The position numbers and the translations under genes are program-made. A DNA stretch of 64,000 nucleotides. It comes from an uncultured Prevotellaceae bacterium. GTDB taxonomy: Bacteria > Bacteroidota > Bacteroidia > Bacteroidales > Bacteroidaceae. Numbering within the stretch: the stretch's first letter is position 1; each line of letters starts with the position of its first letter. Positions 17,322-25,489 of the stretch are shown one piece after another. The stretch lies in the NCBI GenBank assembly GCA_937898415.1, contig CALDLA010000172.1, positions 1 through 64,000 of the forward strand, read 5' to 3'. The notes beneath the pieces are model-generated. The model was not told the DNA's origin, ran no database searches, and saw only the letters and a list, made by a program, of their open reading frames with translations.

Positions 17322-18004
17322 TAAAAATACTAAACCTCATTCTTATCTTTTGTGCTGTTATCACGCTCAGTACAAGTTGTGGCGACAGCGAGTCGGTGGT
17401 CTTAGCACCAACCATTGACGAATCGAGCATTGCCTGCGACGTAGCGAATAGAGTCATCACCTTCAATGCCGACTGTCCTCAAGGCACAAAGACACAAGTG
17501 CTTCTGCGTCAGCTGACGAATGGCAACGACGAGAGATATCTAAAGACTTATGCGAAGAGCGACGGTCAGCGGTACTTTGCCAATACTGGCGATTTAACGG
17601 GAGGATCTACTTATATCTATTATGTCATAGGCTACGACAGCAATGAAACAGAGTCTTCAAGGTCAGCTGAACACACATTCAGCGTCCCCAAGAATGTCAG
17701 TCCAAATGCCCCCACACTTCTTCATATCAAAGCATACTCTCCTTCATCGCTCGTGGCCACTGATGGCCGTCTGGAGGGAGACATTTTGACAAAGGAAATC
17801 GAGTACAGTACTGATGACGGGCAGTCGTGGACATCAGTCACAATAGATGGCAGCATCACAGGCCTACGTGCCGGCAAAGTGTTGCTTCGTCTAAAAGAAA
17901 CTGCAACCACAGAAGCCGGTCTATCTGCCAGTGTCACCGTGCCTCTCTACCAGAGCAACACGGACATGAATGGCGTTAATGGCACCTCCGACGGTATGCG
18001 ATAA
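17318..18004 (+). CDS. lipoprotein with fibronectin-like beta domains
   Basis: 228 residues; ATG 17318 overlaps the preceding stop (ATGA), so it is translationally coupled to the C10 peptidase. Signal peptide MIKILNLILIFCAVITLSTSC with lipobox STSC. Two beta-sandwich-like parts follow. The first ends with GGSTYIYYVIGYDSNETESS, typical of the end of a fibronectin III-like unit. The second reads IEYSTDDGQSWTSV, then ITGLRAGKVLLRLKET, like bacterial repeat domains that follow STDGGxTWT. It might be a surface partner or substrate-binding accessory of the peptidase; no catalytic motif is visible. Confidence 0.65.
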   Translation: MIKILNLILIFCAVITLSTSCGDSESVVLAPTIDESSIACDVANRVITFNADCPQGTKTQVLLRQLTNGNDERYLKTYAKSDGQRYFANTGDLTGGSTYIYYVIGYDSNETESSRSAEHTFSVPKNVSPNAPTLLHIKAYSPSSLVATDGRLEGDILTKEIEYSTDDGQSWTSVTIDGSITGLRAGKVLLRLKETATTEAGLSASVTVPLYQSNTDMNGVNGTSDGMR

Positions 18005-18035
18005 ATAACTCAGTACAATTTTGTCCTAAAAATGA

Positions 18036-18060
18036 CATTTGTCATGAATAATGATGTTTC
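18036..18060 (+). repeat. 25-bp leader-type repeat, copy 1
   Basis: Identical over 25 bp to 29193-29217, and over its first 21 bp to 29719-29739. It precedes palindrome array 18108-18161; at 29193 the same sequence precedes another array. Both copies are followed within 30-40 bp by TTAGTATAT. Confidence 0.75.
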
Positions 18061-18107
18061 TGACTACATTGCAGAAGAATCACCTATATTAGTATATATC
18101 ACGTCAT

Positions 18108-18161
18108 TTATTAATAAATAGCACGTTACTTATTAATAATTTGCATGCTATTTATTAATAA
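18108..18161. repeat. palindrome array A: TTATTAATAA x3 at 22-bp spacing
   Basis: Perfect palindromes TTATTAATAA start at 18108, 18130 and 18152, exactly 22 bp apart. The second 12-bp linker contains GCATGC centred exactly 11 bp from both neighbours. A near-palindrome (TATATTAGTATA, one mismatch) is centred 22 bp before the first copy. The array lies between convergent genes. The spacers are too short and too related for CRISPR. Confidence 0.8.
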
Positions 18162-18244
18162 ACGCGATTTCAGCCTGTGTCGCGACAAAAGTCGCTACAG
18201 TCAAATTTTTTCTCCAATTATTTTCAATTATACGCCCAAAAGAG

Positions 18245-18263
18245 ATAGACCAACGAACATATG
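18245..18263 (+). repeat. 19-bp inverted repeat, left copy
   Basis: The 19 bp here are the exact reverse complement of 29428-29446, about 11.2 kb away. The pair encloses the whole - strand island. The copy includes CATATG, the core of palindrome array E on the other side. Confidence 0.75.
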
Positions 18264-18288
18264 ATCTACGGAGAACGGGAGGGAATCC

Positions 18289-18517
18289 TTACTTCCCAGC
18301 CACCCAGTCCTCAATTTCGATGCCGTCGATGTGGCTGAAGTGTTTCACGTTGTGCGTCACCATCGTCAGCCCAGCAGCCTTGGCTGCGCAACCTATGAGC
18401 AGGTCGAAGTCCCCAATCTTCTTTCTCTTCAATGCACTTGCTCTTATATGCGCCAAAGAGCAGCTCTGCAACAACAATCTGGGTGATGAAGCTGGTGTCA
18501 AGCAGATAGCCCCTCAT
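18289..18517 (-). pseudogene. broken vapC-type PIN-domain toxin
   Basis: From ATG 18517 the frame reads MRGYLLDTSFITQIVVAELL and on to FGAYKSK. The C-terminal half of a VapC (DFDLLIGCAAKAAGLTMVTH, then NVKHF and IEDWVAGK) continues in another frame after a shift near 18425. About 70 codons remain, against roughly 130 in intact VapC. Parts are missing after LLDTSF and between the KCIEEKE and KKIGDFD segments, removing some of the acidic residues that hold the metal. It is therefore almost certainly inactive. The ATG overlaps the stop of the antitoxin gene (ATGA), the normal vapBC arrangement. Confidence 0.8.
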
Positions 18518-18756
18518 AGCTCTACGTCAATATTGTTTGCTGTCCTGGCACTGCGTATCTCTTTAACAATCTCATCGGCTGAGCGGTCGTCCTTCCAGGC
18601 ACCTATAAATCGGTCGGCCCAGCCTGTCTCGGCCTTAGCTGTCTTTGCTGGTGCAAGGCTCTTTACATACGCCAATACCTTGGCCAGCAGCGTCTCGTTG
18701 TCGGCAATCTCGCCCATGGCGCGGTATAACTCCGCATTCAGTTGTATCGCAGTCAT
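18514..18756 (-). CDS. VapB-type antitoxin of a decayed toxin-antitoxin pair
   Basis: An 80-residue protein starting at ATG 18756 (MTAIQLNAELYRAMGEIADN) with a helical N-terminal half. The C-terminal half, GWADRFIGAWKDDRSADEIV then KEIRSAR, resembles toxin-wrapping tails of Bacteroidetes antitoxins paired with PIN toxins. A consensus promoter box at 18784-18791 lies 27 nt upstream, which excludes the much longer open frame that reaches back to 18975. The toxin gene behind it is broken, so the antitoxin may persist by decay lag or may cross-protect against a homologous toxin. Confidence 0.75.
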   Translation of the reverse strand: MTAIQLNAELYRAMGEIADNETLLAKVLAYVKSLAPAKTAKAETGWADRFIGAWKDDRSADEIVKEIRSARTANNIDVEL

Positions 18757-18783
18757 AATCCTATCATGTTTGTTTTCTGTGTG

Positions 18784-18791
18784 CAAAGATA
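18784..18791 (-). promoter_or_regulatory. -7 promoter box (TATCTTTG) of vapB
   Basis: On the - strand TATCTTTG lies 27 nt upstream of ATG 18756 and fixes the start of the antitoxin gene. Confidence 0.65.
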
Positions 18792-18963
18792 CGAATAAGC
18801 GGACAAAGTACAAAACAAATAGCGATTTATTTTTACGACAAGATATAAACAACAAATAAAAAACAAACTCCCCAGCAGAACCCTCTTGTCGAACAAACAA
18901 GTATTTCTTGTGAGTTCGTTCGTCATCACACAGGGCTATGCGCAAAAATGACCCTCTAAATTT

Positions 18964-19040
18964 GGCTCGAGCCAAAACCCTATTTAGCTCGAGCCAAAAA
19001 CCCTTTTAGCTCGAGCCAACTCCCGAATTGGCTCTAAGGA
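18964..19040. repeat. palindrome array B: (G/A)GCTCGAGCC x3-4 at 22-bp spacing
   Basis: GCTCGAGC cores start at 18965, 18987 and 19009, exactly 22 bp apart, with A-rich/CCC linkers. A fourth, half-degenerate copy (TTGGCTC) falls at the next 22-bp step (about 19027-19038). The left flank GACCCTCTAAATTT (18950-18963) closely matches the flank of array D and, inverted, the flank of array C. The array sits 13-90 bp beyond the stop of the sirtuin gene. Confidence 0.8.
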
Positions 19041-19052
19041 ATCGATAAATAA

Positions 19053-19751
19053 TCATAACGCCGCCAACTTTTCTTTCAGAATGTCAACGCCAGCCACTGC
19101 CGTAGTCTTGATATGCTCAAAGCCGTAGAGGTCTTGCTCATAAAAATCACCTGGGTCGATGATATAGCATGGAATCTTCCAAGGCACGGATTCTATTAGT
19201 GTAGCAGCAGGATAGACCACAAGCGATGTGCCGATGATGACGAAGATGTCAGCCTCCTTGCAGATATGTTTCGCCTCCGTCATGTTGGGAACACTTTCGC
19301 CAAACAGCACAATGAAGGGACGCAACTGAGACCCATCGGCAGCCTTTTCGCCAATGTTGATAGGCTGGTCAAGCGGCATCTCGCGGATGCATCGGGCATC
19401 ATTCGGATTGTTTGACCCAGTCACTTTTCTCAATTCCCCATGCAGATGAAGTACATTTGTAGAACCAGCCCGTTCATGCAAATCATCCACATTCTGCGTA
19501 ATAATACTTACTTTGTACTCCTTTTCCAACTCCGCCAAAAACTTGTGTGCATGGTTAGGCTGCACATTCAGTAGATTCTTTCTCCGCTCATTGTAGAATG
19601 CCAGTACCTTGGCCCTGTCCTTGCGGTATCCTTGAATTGAAGCCAATTCCTCCGCATTGACTTTCGTCCATAGCCCATTATTATCTCTGAACGTCGACAG
19701 TCCGCTTTCCGCACTGATTCCTGCACCCGTTAAAACCACTAAATGCTTCAC
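19053..19751 (-). CDS. cobB: Sir2-family NAD-dependent protein deacylase (SIRT5/CobB-like)
   Basis: 232 residues. NAD-binding and catalytic motifs are intact: GAGISAESGLSTFRDNNGLW, TQNVDDLHERAG, catalytic His104 in LHLHGEL, LRPFIVLFGESVP and IGTSLVVYPAA. Tyr53 and Arg56 (FYNERR) form the YxxR pair that in SIRT5 and CobB favours succinyl- and malonyl-lysine. The zinc module is unusual: between the catalytic His and LRPFIV there is only one Cys (Cys121) instead of four, so the structural zinc is probably absent, as in some Bacteroidetes sirtuins. It starts 12 nt after the preceding gene's stop and is the last gene of the - strand operon. A general metabolic deacylase role is most likely; involvement in the neighbouring module is inference. 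Confidence 0.9.
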   Translation of the reverse strand: MKHLVVLTGAGISAESGLSTFRDNNGLWTKVNAEELASIQGYRKDRAKVLAFYNERRKNLLNVQPNHAHKFLAELEKEYKVSIITQNVDDLHERAGSTNVLHLHGELRKVTGSNNPNDARCIREMPLDQPINIGEKAADGSQLRPFIVLFGESVPNMTEAKHICKEADIFVIIGTSLVVYPAATLIESVPWKIPCYIIDPGDFYEQDLYGFEHIKTTAVAGVDILKEKLAAL

Positions 19752-19763
19752 GCTTATTCCTTT

Positions 19764-20381
19764 TTATCTATTCAACATTGATACAGGCTCGATAATTAGT
19801 CTTCTATATACGACATACTCCCAATTCCTTTCTCTGTCAAATTCTCTAATGGCAAACCTTTTGGGTTTTAGGGCTTTGTCTCCACACATATCCCTTGTAA
19901 TCACGTATGATTTACAATCTTTGGATAGAGGCAAGTCTGTTTTTTTTCCTTTATCATCAATCATTCTTGCCACGACATTATTCCCCCTCTTATAGGGTCT
20001 GCTAATATATAAAGTATCCAACAAATAGAGTGTAGAGTCTATTTGCCATAACTCCATTGTTTTTCTTCTTTTCATGTCTCTGGTTGACAAATGTTTCGTA
20101 CTTGTCAGATACTTATAAAGTGAGGACGCATTTTTCTTCTTCAAGGCTTTTGCAGCCAGAATCATGATTCGATTCGTATTCAAATTGATGACTTTCATTG
20201 CCTGTTGTTCATTAGTCCACACAATTTTATCCTTATCTGTGAAGACGGAACCAACAGTGACATTCTTTGTCTCTATCTTGATGCCTGTAGAATTAACATA
20301 AAGCACCTTATATCTGTCAGCGAAGACATGACAAGCCATCATTAATACAGCCATTATAATTACTAACCTTTTCTTTTCCAT
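19764..20381 (-). CDS. secreted protein of unknown function in the caspase/CHASE2 operon
   Basis: 205 residues with a signal peptide (MEKKRLVIIMAVLMMACHVF, then A-D-R). There is no convincing lipobox at a position matching the cleavage site, so it is probably periplasmic. The mature part starts with a short beta region (YKVLYVNSTGIKIETKNVTV, then GSVFTDKDKIVW) and continues with a Lys/Arg-rich helical part. The opening resembles periplasmic proteins annotated near bacterial caspase/CHASE2 genes, where a domain reads GxxF and IxW, but I cannot name a family. The gene overlaps the end of the CHASE2 gene by 19 nt, strongly implying coupled expression. Confidence 0.6.
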   Translation of the reverse strand: MEKKRLVIIMAVLMMACHVFADRYKVLYVNSTGIKIETKNVTVGSVFTDKDKIVWTNEQQAMKVINLNTNRIMILAAKALKKKNASSLYKYLTSTKHLSTRDMKRRKTMELWQIDSTLYLLDTLYISRPYKRGNNVVARMIDDKGKKTDLPLSKDCKSYVITRDMCGDKALKPKRFAIREFDRERNWEYVVYRRLIIEPVSMLNR

Positions 20382-21589
20382 ATTGTTGATAGTTTCTTGA
20401 AGTTTTCAGTGTGTTTGACTGCTAATGAAAGCAGATAGAACATTGTTGAAGTAATGAATATTTCATAAACCTCCCCTAAGAACACATAGGTCAGGATGCA
20501 TAAAATCGTTAGAAACAGGGAATAACCTATCCATGAACATATGGCAGATAAAGTCCTCATACGAGTTCTCCAACGATAGTTCTGTTTTTTCGTCATAGAA
20601 TCTGCCAGTCCTCGCAAATCTTGTCGTGTCAACGTCAGGTAGGTCAACACAAAAAAAGCGAAGAACATAATAATAACAAGCGTTACTGACACTACATGAT
20701 GATTATGCAATAAAGAGAAATAGGCATTCAAATTAATAAGAGTTCCACACACAGAACCAATATAAGTACTATGGTTGTCATCTCCTTGGAATGCGCCAAT
20801 AGCCACATATTTGCCTTTAGCCAGGTCTGGAATTTCATATAGCAGTCCATTGCCTTCGTCGTTTCCTAAGATATCTGCGCCAAGATAATACCACACTTTC
20901 TCACCCTCTTCATTATAGGCACTTTTCACATTAATGTCGAATGTCAGCACGATGCTCTTACGAACCAGATGCCATCCGTCAGTATAAATAAACCAATGCT
21001 TACGGATTGTCCTGCCCGTCATATCCTTATACATCTTTAACGGCAGGCTTATCCCATCATCTGGCATATAAGGGTATTTGGCAAAACCACTAACTTTATA
21101 CGTTGATGTATAATCAGCCAGTCCCGCCTTTTCTCTCAAAGATGAGTCAGCCAAAGCCTCGTCGTTGTGACAAGGCATGGCTATTCTATCCATCGAGCAG
21201 ATGGTTGCATATAATACGCTATCCTGAGGTGTCTCACCCTTTTGCCCGAAAAACACATCAAGCAGGATATACTTGTAGTCATTCCTCTTTTTTAATTCCT
21301 GTAACAACGCTAATAGTTTCTGCCTATCAGTGATTTGTATGTCGCCTATGGGCATGCCATATTCATCCGTTACATTGACAGATGTTTTGTCATACGAAAC
21401 ATCGATAAGCAGAATGCTGTCATTTACTGTGCTTGTTCTTGGAAACAGATAGTTCTTGACCAACTCAAACCTATAGAGCAGGAATTTCTCTCCACTGATT
21501 GGGAAGTCGAGATTAGTCATGCAATAGGAAAACAGAAGAAATCCAATCGCAATGACAAGAGACCATATAACCTTTTTCTGCTTACACAT
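20363..21589 (-). CDS. CHASE2-domain membrane protein without an output domain
   Basis: 408 residues. N-terminal membrane helix at about 9-24; extracytoplasmic CHASE2 region at about 50-295 with the family pattern ILLIDV, then ITDRQKLLALLQELKKR and YILLDVFF; then three membrane helices at about 299-319, 349-371 and 376-391, and a short basic cytoplasmic tail. CHASE2 plus three helices is the usual sensor layout, but normally a kinase, cyclase or other output domain follows, and here none does. The signal may be passed through a partner in the operon or used within the envelope. It starts 8 nt after the papain-like gene's stop. The ligand is unknown. Confidence 0.8.
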   Translation of the reverse strand: MCKQKKVIWSLVIAIGFLLFSYCMTNLDFPISGEKFLLYRFELVKNYLFPRTSTVNDSILLIDVSYDKTSVNVTDEYGMPIGDIQITDRQKLLALLQELKKRNDYKYILLDVFFGQKGETPQDSVLYATICSMDRIAMPCHNDEALADSSLREKAGLADYTSTYKVSGFAKYPYMPDDGISLPLKMYKDMTGRTIRKHWFIYTDGWHLVRKSIVLTFDINVKSAYNEEGEKVWYYLGADILGNDEGNGLLYEIPDLAKGKYVAIGAFQGDDNHSTYIGSVCGTLINLNAYFSLLHNHHVVSVTLVIIMFFAFFVLTYLTLTRQDLRGLADSMTKKQNYRWRTRMRTLSAICSWIGYSLFLTILCILTYVFLGEVYEIFITSTMFYLLSLAVKHTENFKKLSTIWKRKG

Positions 21590-21597
21590 GCTAAAAA

Positions 21598-23046
21598 CTA
21601 TTGCTGATAATCCACTTTGATGTCCTGATGCGAAATCTCCACCACAAGCGGAACGACAGGATTATCTGTTTTGGCACTAAAGCCGATGTCATTCATGATA
21701 TAGCGGACATCTTCTTTAGGAGCCAATAATTCTCCCAACACCGTCTTCAGTTTGTCATAGAAAGCACCGTTTGCCTGGCTGATCTCCTCTACAAGATAAT
21801 CGACATCCAGTTCCTTTTGAGAATAGAGCACGCAGAAATAATCAATGCCTGGCGTTGCATCCAACTCAAACTCATGCGACTCATCAGGCAGGGCGATGTT
21901 GTTTTCAGAGTAGTTCAGGTAGGCACTGATATTGTCTGCGTATGGGAACAGTTTCGTTACGTTGTTCTGCATATCCGAAGCAATCACATAGACCCATGCA
22001 GGCTCGTGGTTGCTAACAGACAAACGGAACTTCTTACCAGAAGGATAATCTTCTGTGATATAATAAGAAGAAATGTCGCCCGTATCGTCATGAATGACTA
22101 AAGGGTTACCCCCACCATCCCGTTCTACAAACCACATATCGCCAGACATCGAGTATTTCTTCTGTATAGGTACAGGAATAGGAGAGGGGTCTGGCGAGGG
22201 CAACACCTTTTTCTTAACATAGACATCATATGCATATTCAGCATTCTTACGGAAGTCTTCATACTTTATCCAAACATATCCACTATCTGCCCACCAGGTT
22301 CCCCAACTATTCATGATTTCAAACGCACCTCCATATTTATCATCATCATAACCAATCACACACATGGCATGCGGCCCACGCAAAACATCTTTTACTCCAT
22401 TCCATACGTCGGTGGTGCTGTCGAAAGACTCATATACGTCCATTGCAAAAACCACTAGATGGTCTTCTGTTAGTGCTTTCTTGACAACAGAAACCTTGTC
22501 AGACACATAATCAGAATAGGTATTGAACAATGTTGTATAGTCATCTATCTTATAGTTAGATGCTTCTGCATATAGAACATTGGGAATATATTCTGCACAA
22601 AGCACGTCAAACGAGCGTAGTTTAGGTGCGCCCTTACTTTTCAGAAGACCCAATGCCTCTGCCACAGAAGCGCCTTCTTCACAGCCTGGTTGACGATTCA
22701 ACTGCTTATAGATAAATATAGGTGCAAATGCTTCATTCGTAATGGTGTCTTTATTAGTCCATCCGTTACTGACGGCCTCGCAAATAGTTCTTGCCGCGTA
22801 TGTCGTTGCCCATGAAGTACATGTGCCATGAGGCCCCTGCGATTTTGGTGTTGGACAATACTTTTTCAGAGAATATGCCTTTGGCAATACTGTATAGTCA
22901 CGGGTCATCAGGCGAGGGCGGAGAGGCACCTTTCCGTCTATTTCCGGTTTATACACGCATCCCAACCCTTGCCTCTGAGCATTGACAGATAAACTTATCG
23001 ATGCCATCAATGCTATTATATATAATCTGCTTGTAACCATAATCAT
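21598..23046 (-). CDS. secreted papain-like (C1) cysteine protease with DUF4384-type tail
   Basis: 482 residues starting at ATG 23046 (MIMVTSRLYIIALMASISLS, signal peptide ending near VNAQ); the ATG two codons later is an alternative. Catalytic residues are present: Cys76 in PKSQGPHGTCTSWATTYAA with the oxyanion Gln70, His226 in GPHAMCVIGYDDD and Asn246 in FEIMNSWGTWW. A Pro-rich linker (SPDPSPIPVPI, about 285-295) leads to a beta domain at about 300-400 (FRLSVSNHEPAWVYVIASDM, NVTKLFPY, then IALPDESHEFELDATPG) that fits DUF4384. This domain often accompanies caspase-like and CHASE2 proteins. The start overlaps the stop of the upstream caspase gene by one base (TAATG). Confidence 0.88.
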   Translation of the reverse strand: MIMVTSRLYIIALMASISLSVNAQRQGLGCVYKPEIDGKVPLRPRLMTRDYTVLPKAYSLKKYCPTPKSQGPHGTCTSWATTYAARTICEAVSNGWTNKDTITNEAFAPIFIYKQLNRQPGCEEGASVAEALGLLKSKGAPKLRSFDVLCAEYIPNVLYAEASNYKIDDYTTLFNTYSDYVSDKVSVVKKALTEDHLVVFAMDVYESFDSTTDVWNGVKDVLRGPHAMCVIGYDDDKYGGAFEIMNSWGTWWADSGYVWIKYEDFRKNAEYAYDVYVKKKVLPSPDPSPIPVPIQKKYSMSGDMWFVERDGGGNPLVIHDDTGDISSYYITEDYPSGKKFRLSVSNHEPAWVYVIASDMQNNVTKLFPYADNISAYLNYSENNIALPDESHEFELDATPGIDYFCVLYSQKELDVDYLVEEISQANGAFYDKLKTVLGELLAPKEDVRYIMNDIGFSAKTDNPVVPLVVEISHQDIKVDYQQ

Positions 23047-25478
23047 TATTGCTTGTTAAAATAGAAATCACCCGTAAAGGATACCGACAGCCAAGGATTC
23101 TGAGATCTTTTTGTCTTATCCAAAACGCTTGCGCCCACTTTCTGGAAGAAATGGAAAACATCAAGGTTTGGCATATCCAGTGTATTGAGGAAAGCCTCTG
23201 TATATGGACTGTTGCGCCCTTTGCCATCAAGGGCAGTACTGCCTGGCGCAGTAGAGAATGAAATAATAGTACCAATAGGAGCATTCATCAATGAAAGGCC
23301 CCTTGTTCCTGCACTTCTATGCCATCTGCGGGATAATGGGTTATTGCGGCAGGCATCAAGAATGACTATCTTTAGTTTACACTTGGAGTCTTCCATCAAA
23401 TCCAATACCCGTTCCATATCCACACATTTGTATTTCATATTGTCCTCTGCCAGATTGTCGATATTGGTTGGTATCAGATAATTTACGCCTTTACTTTGAA
23501 TACCATGCCCTGCATAATAAAACATCGCCACATCGTACTCTTTTGCCTTTTGGCCAAATGAAGTAAGTTCTCTATCCATGTCCTCTAATGTAGTATCAAG
23601 TTTCAATACAACCTCAAAGCCAAGTCCTTTTAACTTTTCTGCCACATCTTTTGCGTCATTCTCTGGGTTGGCCAGATTCATCTCTGAGTTACTATAGTGC
23701 GAATTGCCAATCACAAATGCAATCCTTTTATCATTAAATACAGGAGTCGGATTATTCCCCTGATAGGTAATCACTTTCTCCGAGGTTGAGATTCCATCAC
23801 CATTACGGACACTCACCACGATACGGTTCAATCCCTCACTCAATGAAAGTGTCCTATCTACCATCAGATCATATCCACAAGATGCCACCGTCTTAATACC
23901 ACGAGTCAACGCACCATTCACAGTAACATTCATTTCCTCAACCTTACTCTTCGACTTGATGCCTAACTTCATCTGGTATTCTTTCTTGTTGGCAGTAGCA
24001 GCAAAGTCGAGCCATTCTATGCTTGGCAGTTCACCACCATGTGGACGATAGGCAATTGTTTTTTCTTCTTGTACAGTACCTGCTGCATTCCTGACGCTCA
24101 CCTTAATGACATTCGCCCCTTCGTTAAGCGTTAGGGTACGATTGATAGTCAGGTCATAGTCGCTGCTATTGACAGTCTTGACACCTCTGTCTTGAAAGCC
24201 ATTTACAGTTATAGAAACATCCTCAATCTTACTATCCGAATTGATTCCCAACTTGAGTACATATTCTTTCTGTGTTGTTTTATCTTTAATTTCCAGCCAT
24301 GTTATAGTAGCAAAAATATTAGTTGGTTTTGGTTGAGGTTCGATATTATTAAGTAAAGCCAACCTATCCTTTGCATATTTATAATTCAAATCTGCACTTT
24401 CAATATAACAGTGTTTTGCTCTGTCAATATTTATAGTTGTACCCAGACCCTTTTCATACATATAACCAAGAATCCATTGCGCTTCACCATCATATCCTTT
24501 ATGATCAATAGCTCCTTTTATCAATAAAAATGCCTTGTTATAATCAGCATTACAACCTTTTCCATAAAAGTACATCTTTCCAAGTTCTATTTGCGCTTTT
24601 GCATATCCTTGTGTTGCCGATTTTGTCAATAAGTCAAGGGCTCTTACATAATCTGGATTATCATAATTAGAATATCTCCATCCTATCTCATATTGCAAGT
24701 ACATATTATTCTCGACTATCTGCTTCTGAGAATAATTCAATTGTTCACTTGATTTATATTCATTTCCGTTGTTGTCAATATAGATGGTAGGACTTAGATA
24801 ATCTATCCTTGTATTAAATCCGCCATATTCTTCCATTCCAAGACCAAATGCCTCATATTTAAATTCAGTAAGTTTCTTTCCGTTAATATCAAGAAGTCCC
24901 CATTTTCCATTTTTTGAAACGGGAATTGCACCACCTCGACAATAATATGATAAATAGATGTTTCCCCATTTACAATGTGTGTCATATTCAAAAGGGATTT
25001 TTACATTATTATATTTATCAATAAAACCAACTTTACCATTCTTTTTGACAGCTGCTATTCCCTCACAGAAATCTCCAACAGATTCATAACCTCTTATTAC
25101 TTCATTCCCATCCATATCTAAATAGCCACATTGCCCTAATTCATCTTCATAAAAAGCGAGCCCTTCAAACCAAGGACCAATAAGTACATATTTAAAGGTG
25201 GTCAACAGCTTTCCTGAAGAACCTATTAGAGCATACTTGTCGTTCCTTTTTATCTTTTCTGCTTTTTCGTTTTGATAAAAGCAATCTATATCATCATATA
25301 TCAGTGGAACTATTACTGTATTTTTAGAATCAACAATTCCATATTTTTCGCTTTGTTTTACTATCCACAACCCTGTTTCGTAATCCGTTCCACAACGTGT
25401 GTCAAAATTAATTTGTGCTTCTAAACCAATCGCATTAAAAGCTATTAGCAGAATCGACAGAAATCTTCTCGCTTTCAT
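23046..25478 (-). CDS. secreted caspase-family protein with WG and Sel1 repeats (paralogue 2)
   Basis: 810 residues. Signal peptide MKARRFLSILLIAFNAIGLEAQ. About 30-245: WG (beta) repeats such as GYLDMDGNEVI, KVGFIDKYNNVKIPFEYD and KWGLLDINGKKL. About 255-375: Sel1-like helical repeats (KSATQGYAKAQIELGKMYFY). About 388-478 and 484-573: two related beta domains, each with VTVNG or ITVNG, RGxKTV, TLxLxEGxNxIxVSVRN. About 583-810: caspase (C14/p20) domain with His658 in FYYAGHG and Cys710 in ILDACRNNP. The protease should therefore act in the periplasm or outside. The Sel1 part is absent from paralogue 1. Start 25478 lies 11 nt beyond the end of paralogue 1. Confidence 0.88.
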   Translation of the reverse strand: MKARRFLSILLIAFNAIGLEAQINFDTRCGTDYETGLWIVKQSEKYGIVDSKNTVIVPLIYDDIDCFYQNEKAEKIKRNDKYALIGSSGKLLTTFKYVLIGPWFEGLAFYEDELGQCGYLDMDGNEVIRGYESVGDFCEGIAAVKKNGKVGFIDKYNNVKIPFEYDTHCKWGNIYLSYYCRGGAIPVSKNGKWGLLDINGKKLTEFKYEAFGLGMEEYGGFNTRIDYLSPTIYIDNNGNEYKSSEQLNYSQKQIVENNMYLQYEIGWRYSNYDNPDYVRALDLLTKSATQGYAKAQIELGKMYFYGKGCNADYNKAFLLIKGAIDHKGYDGEAQWILGYMYEKGLGTTINIDRAKHCYIESADLNYKYAKDRLALLNNIEPQPKPTNIFATITWLEIKDKTTQKEYVLKLGINSDSKIEDVSITVNGFQDRGVKTVNSSDYDLTINRTLTLNEGANVIKVSVRNAAGTVQEEKTIAYRPHGGELPSIEWLDFAATANKKEYQMKLGIKSKSKVEEMNVTVNGALTRGIKTVASCGYDLMVDRTLSLSEGLNRIVVSVRNGDGISTSEKVITYQGNNPTPVFNDKRIAFVIGNSHYSNSEMNLANPENDAKDVAEKLKGLGFEVVLKLDTTLEDMDRELTSFGQKAKEYDVAMFYYAGHGIQSKGVNYLIPTNIDNLAEDNMKYKCVDMERVLDLMEDSKCKLKIVILDACRNNPLSRRWHRSAGTRGLSLMNAPIGTIISFSTAPGSTALDGKGRNSPYTEAFLNTLDMPNLDVFHFFQKVGASVLDKTKRSQNPWLSVSFTGDFYFNKQ
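23741..24050 (-). repeat. near-identical 310-bp segment shared by the two caspase genes (copy 1)
   Basis: Aligned by eye with 26185-26494 there are no indels and about five substitutions in 310 bp, while flanking parts of the two genes differ far more. It encodes the second beta domain and part of the linker into the caspase domain. Recent gene conversion or duplication is the simplest explanation. Confidence 0.8.
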
Positions 25479-25489
25479 AATTTCAGGAA

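Noticed and set aside
18757..18975. N-terminal extension of the vapB antitoxin
   Set aside because: A TATCTTTG promoter box at 18784-18791 lies inside it and the extension does not resemble the family.
18108..19040. CRISPR array
   Set aside because: Units are 10-12 bp palindromes with 10-12 bp linkers at 22-bp period; repeats and spacers are far too short, linkers are related to each other and there are no cas genes.
18964..19040. Tandem terminators after the sirtuin gene
   Set aside because: Stems would be 4-5 bp without loops, too weak for termination; the same geometry occurs where no gene ends (arrays C and D).
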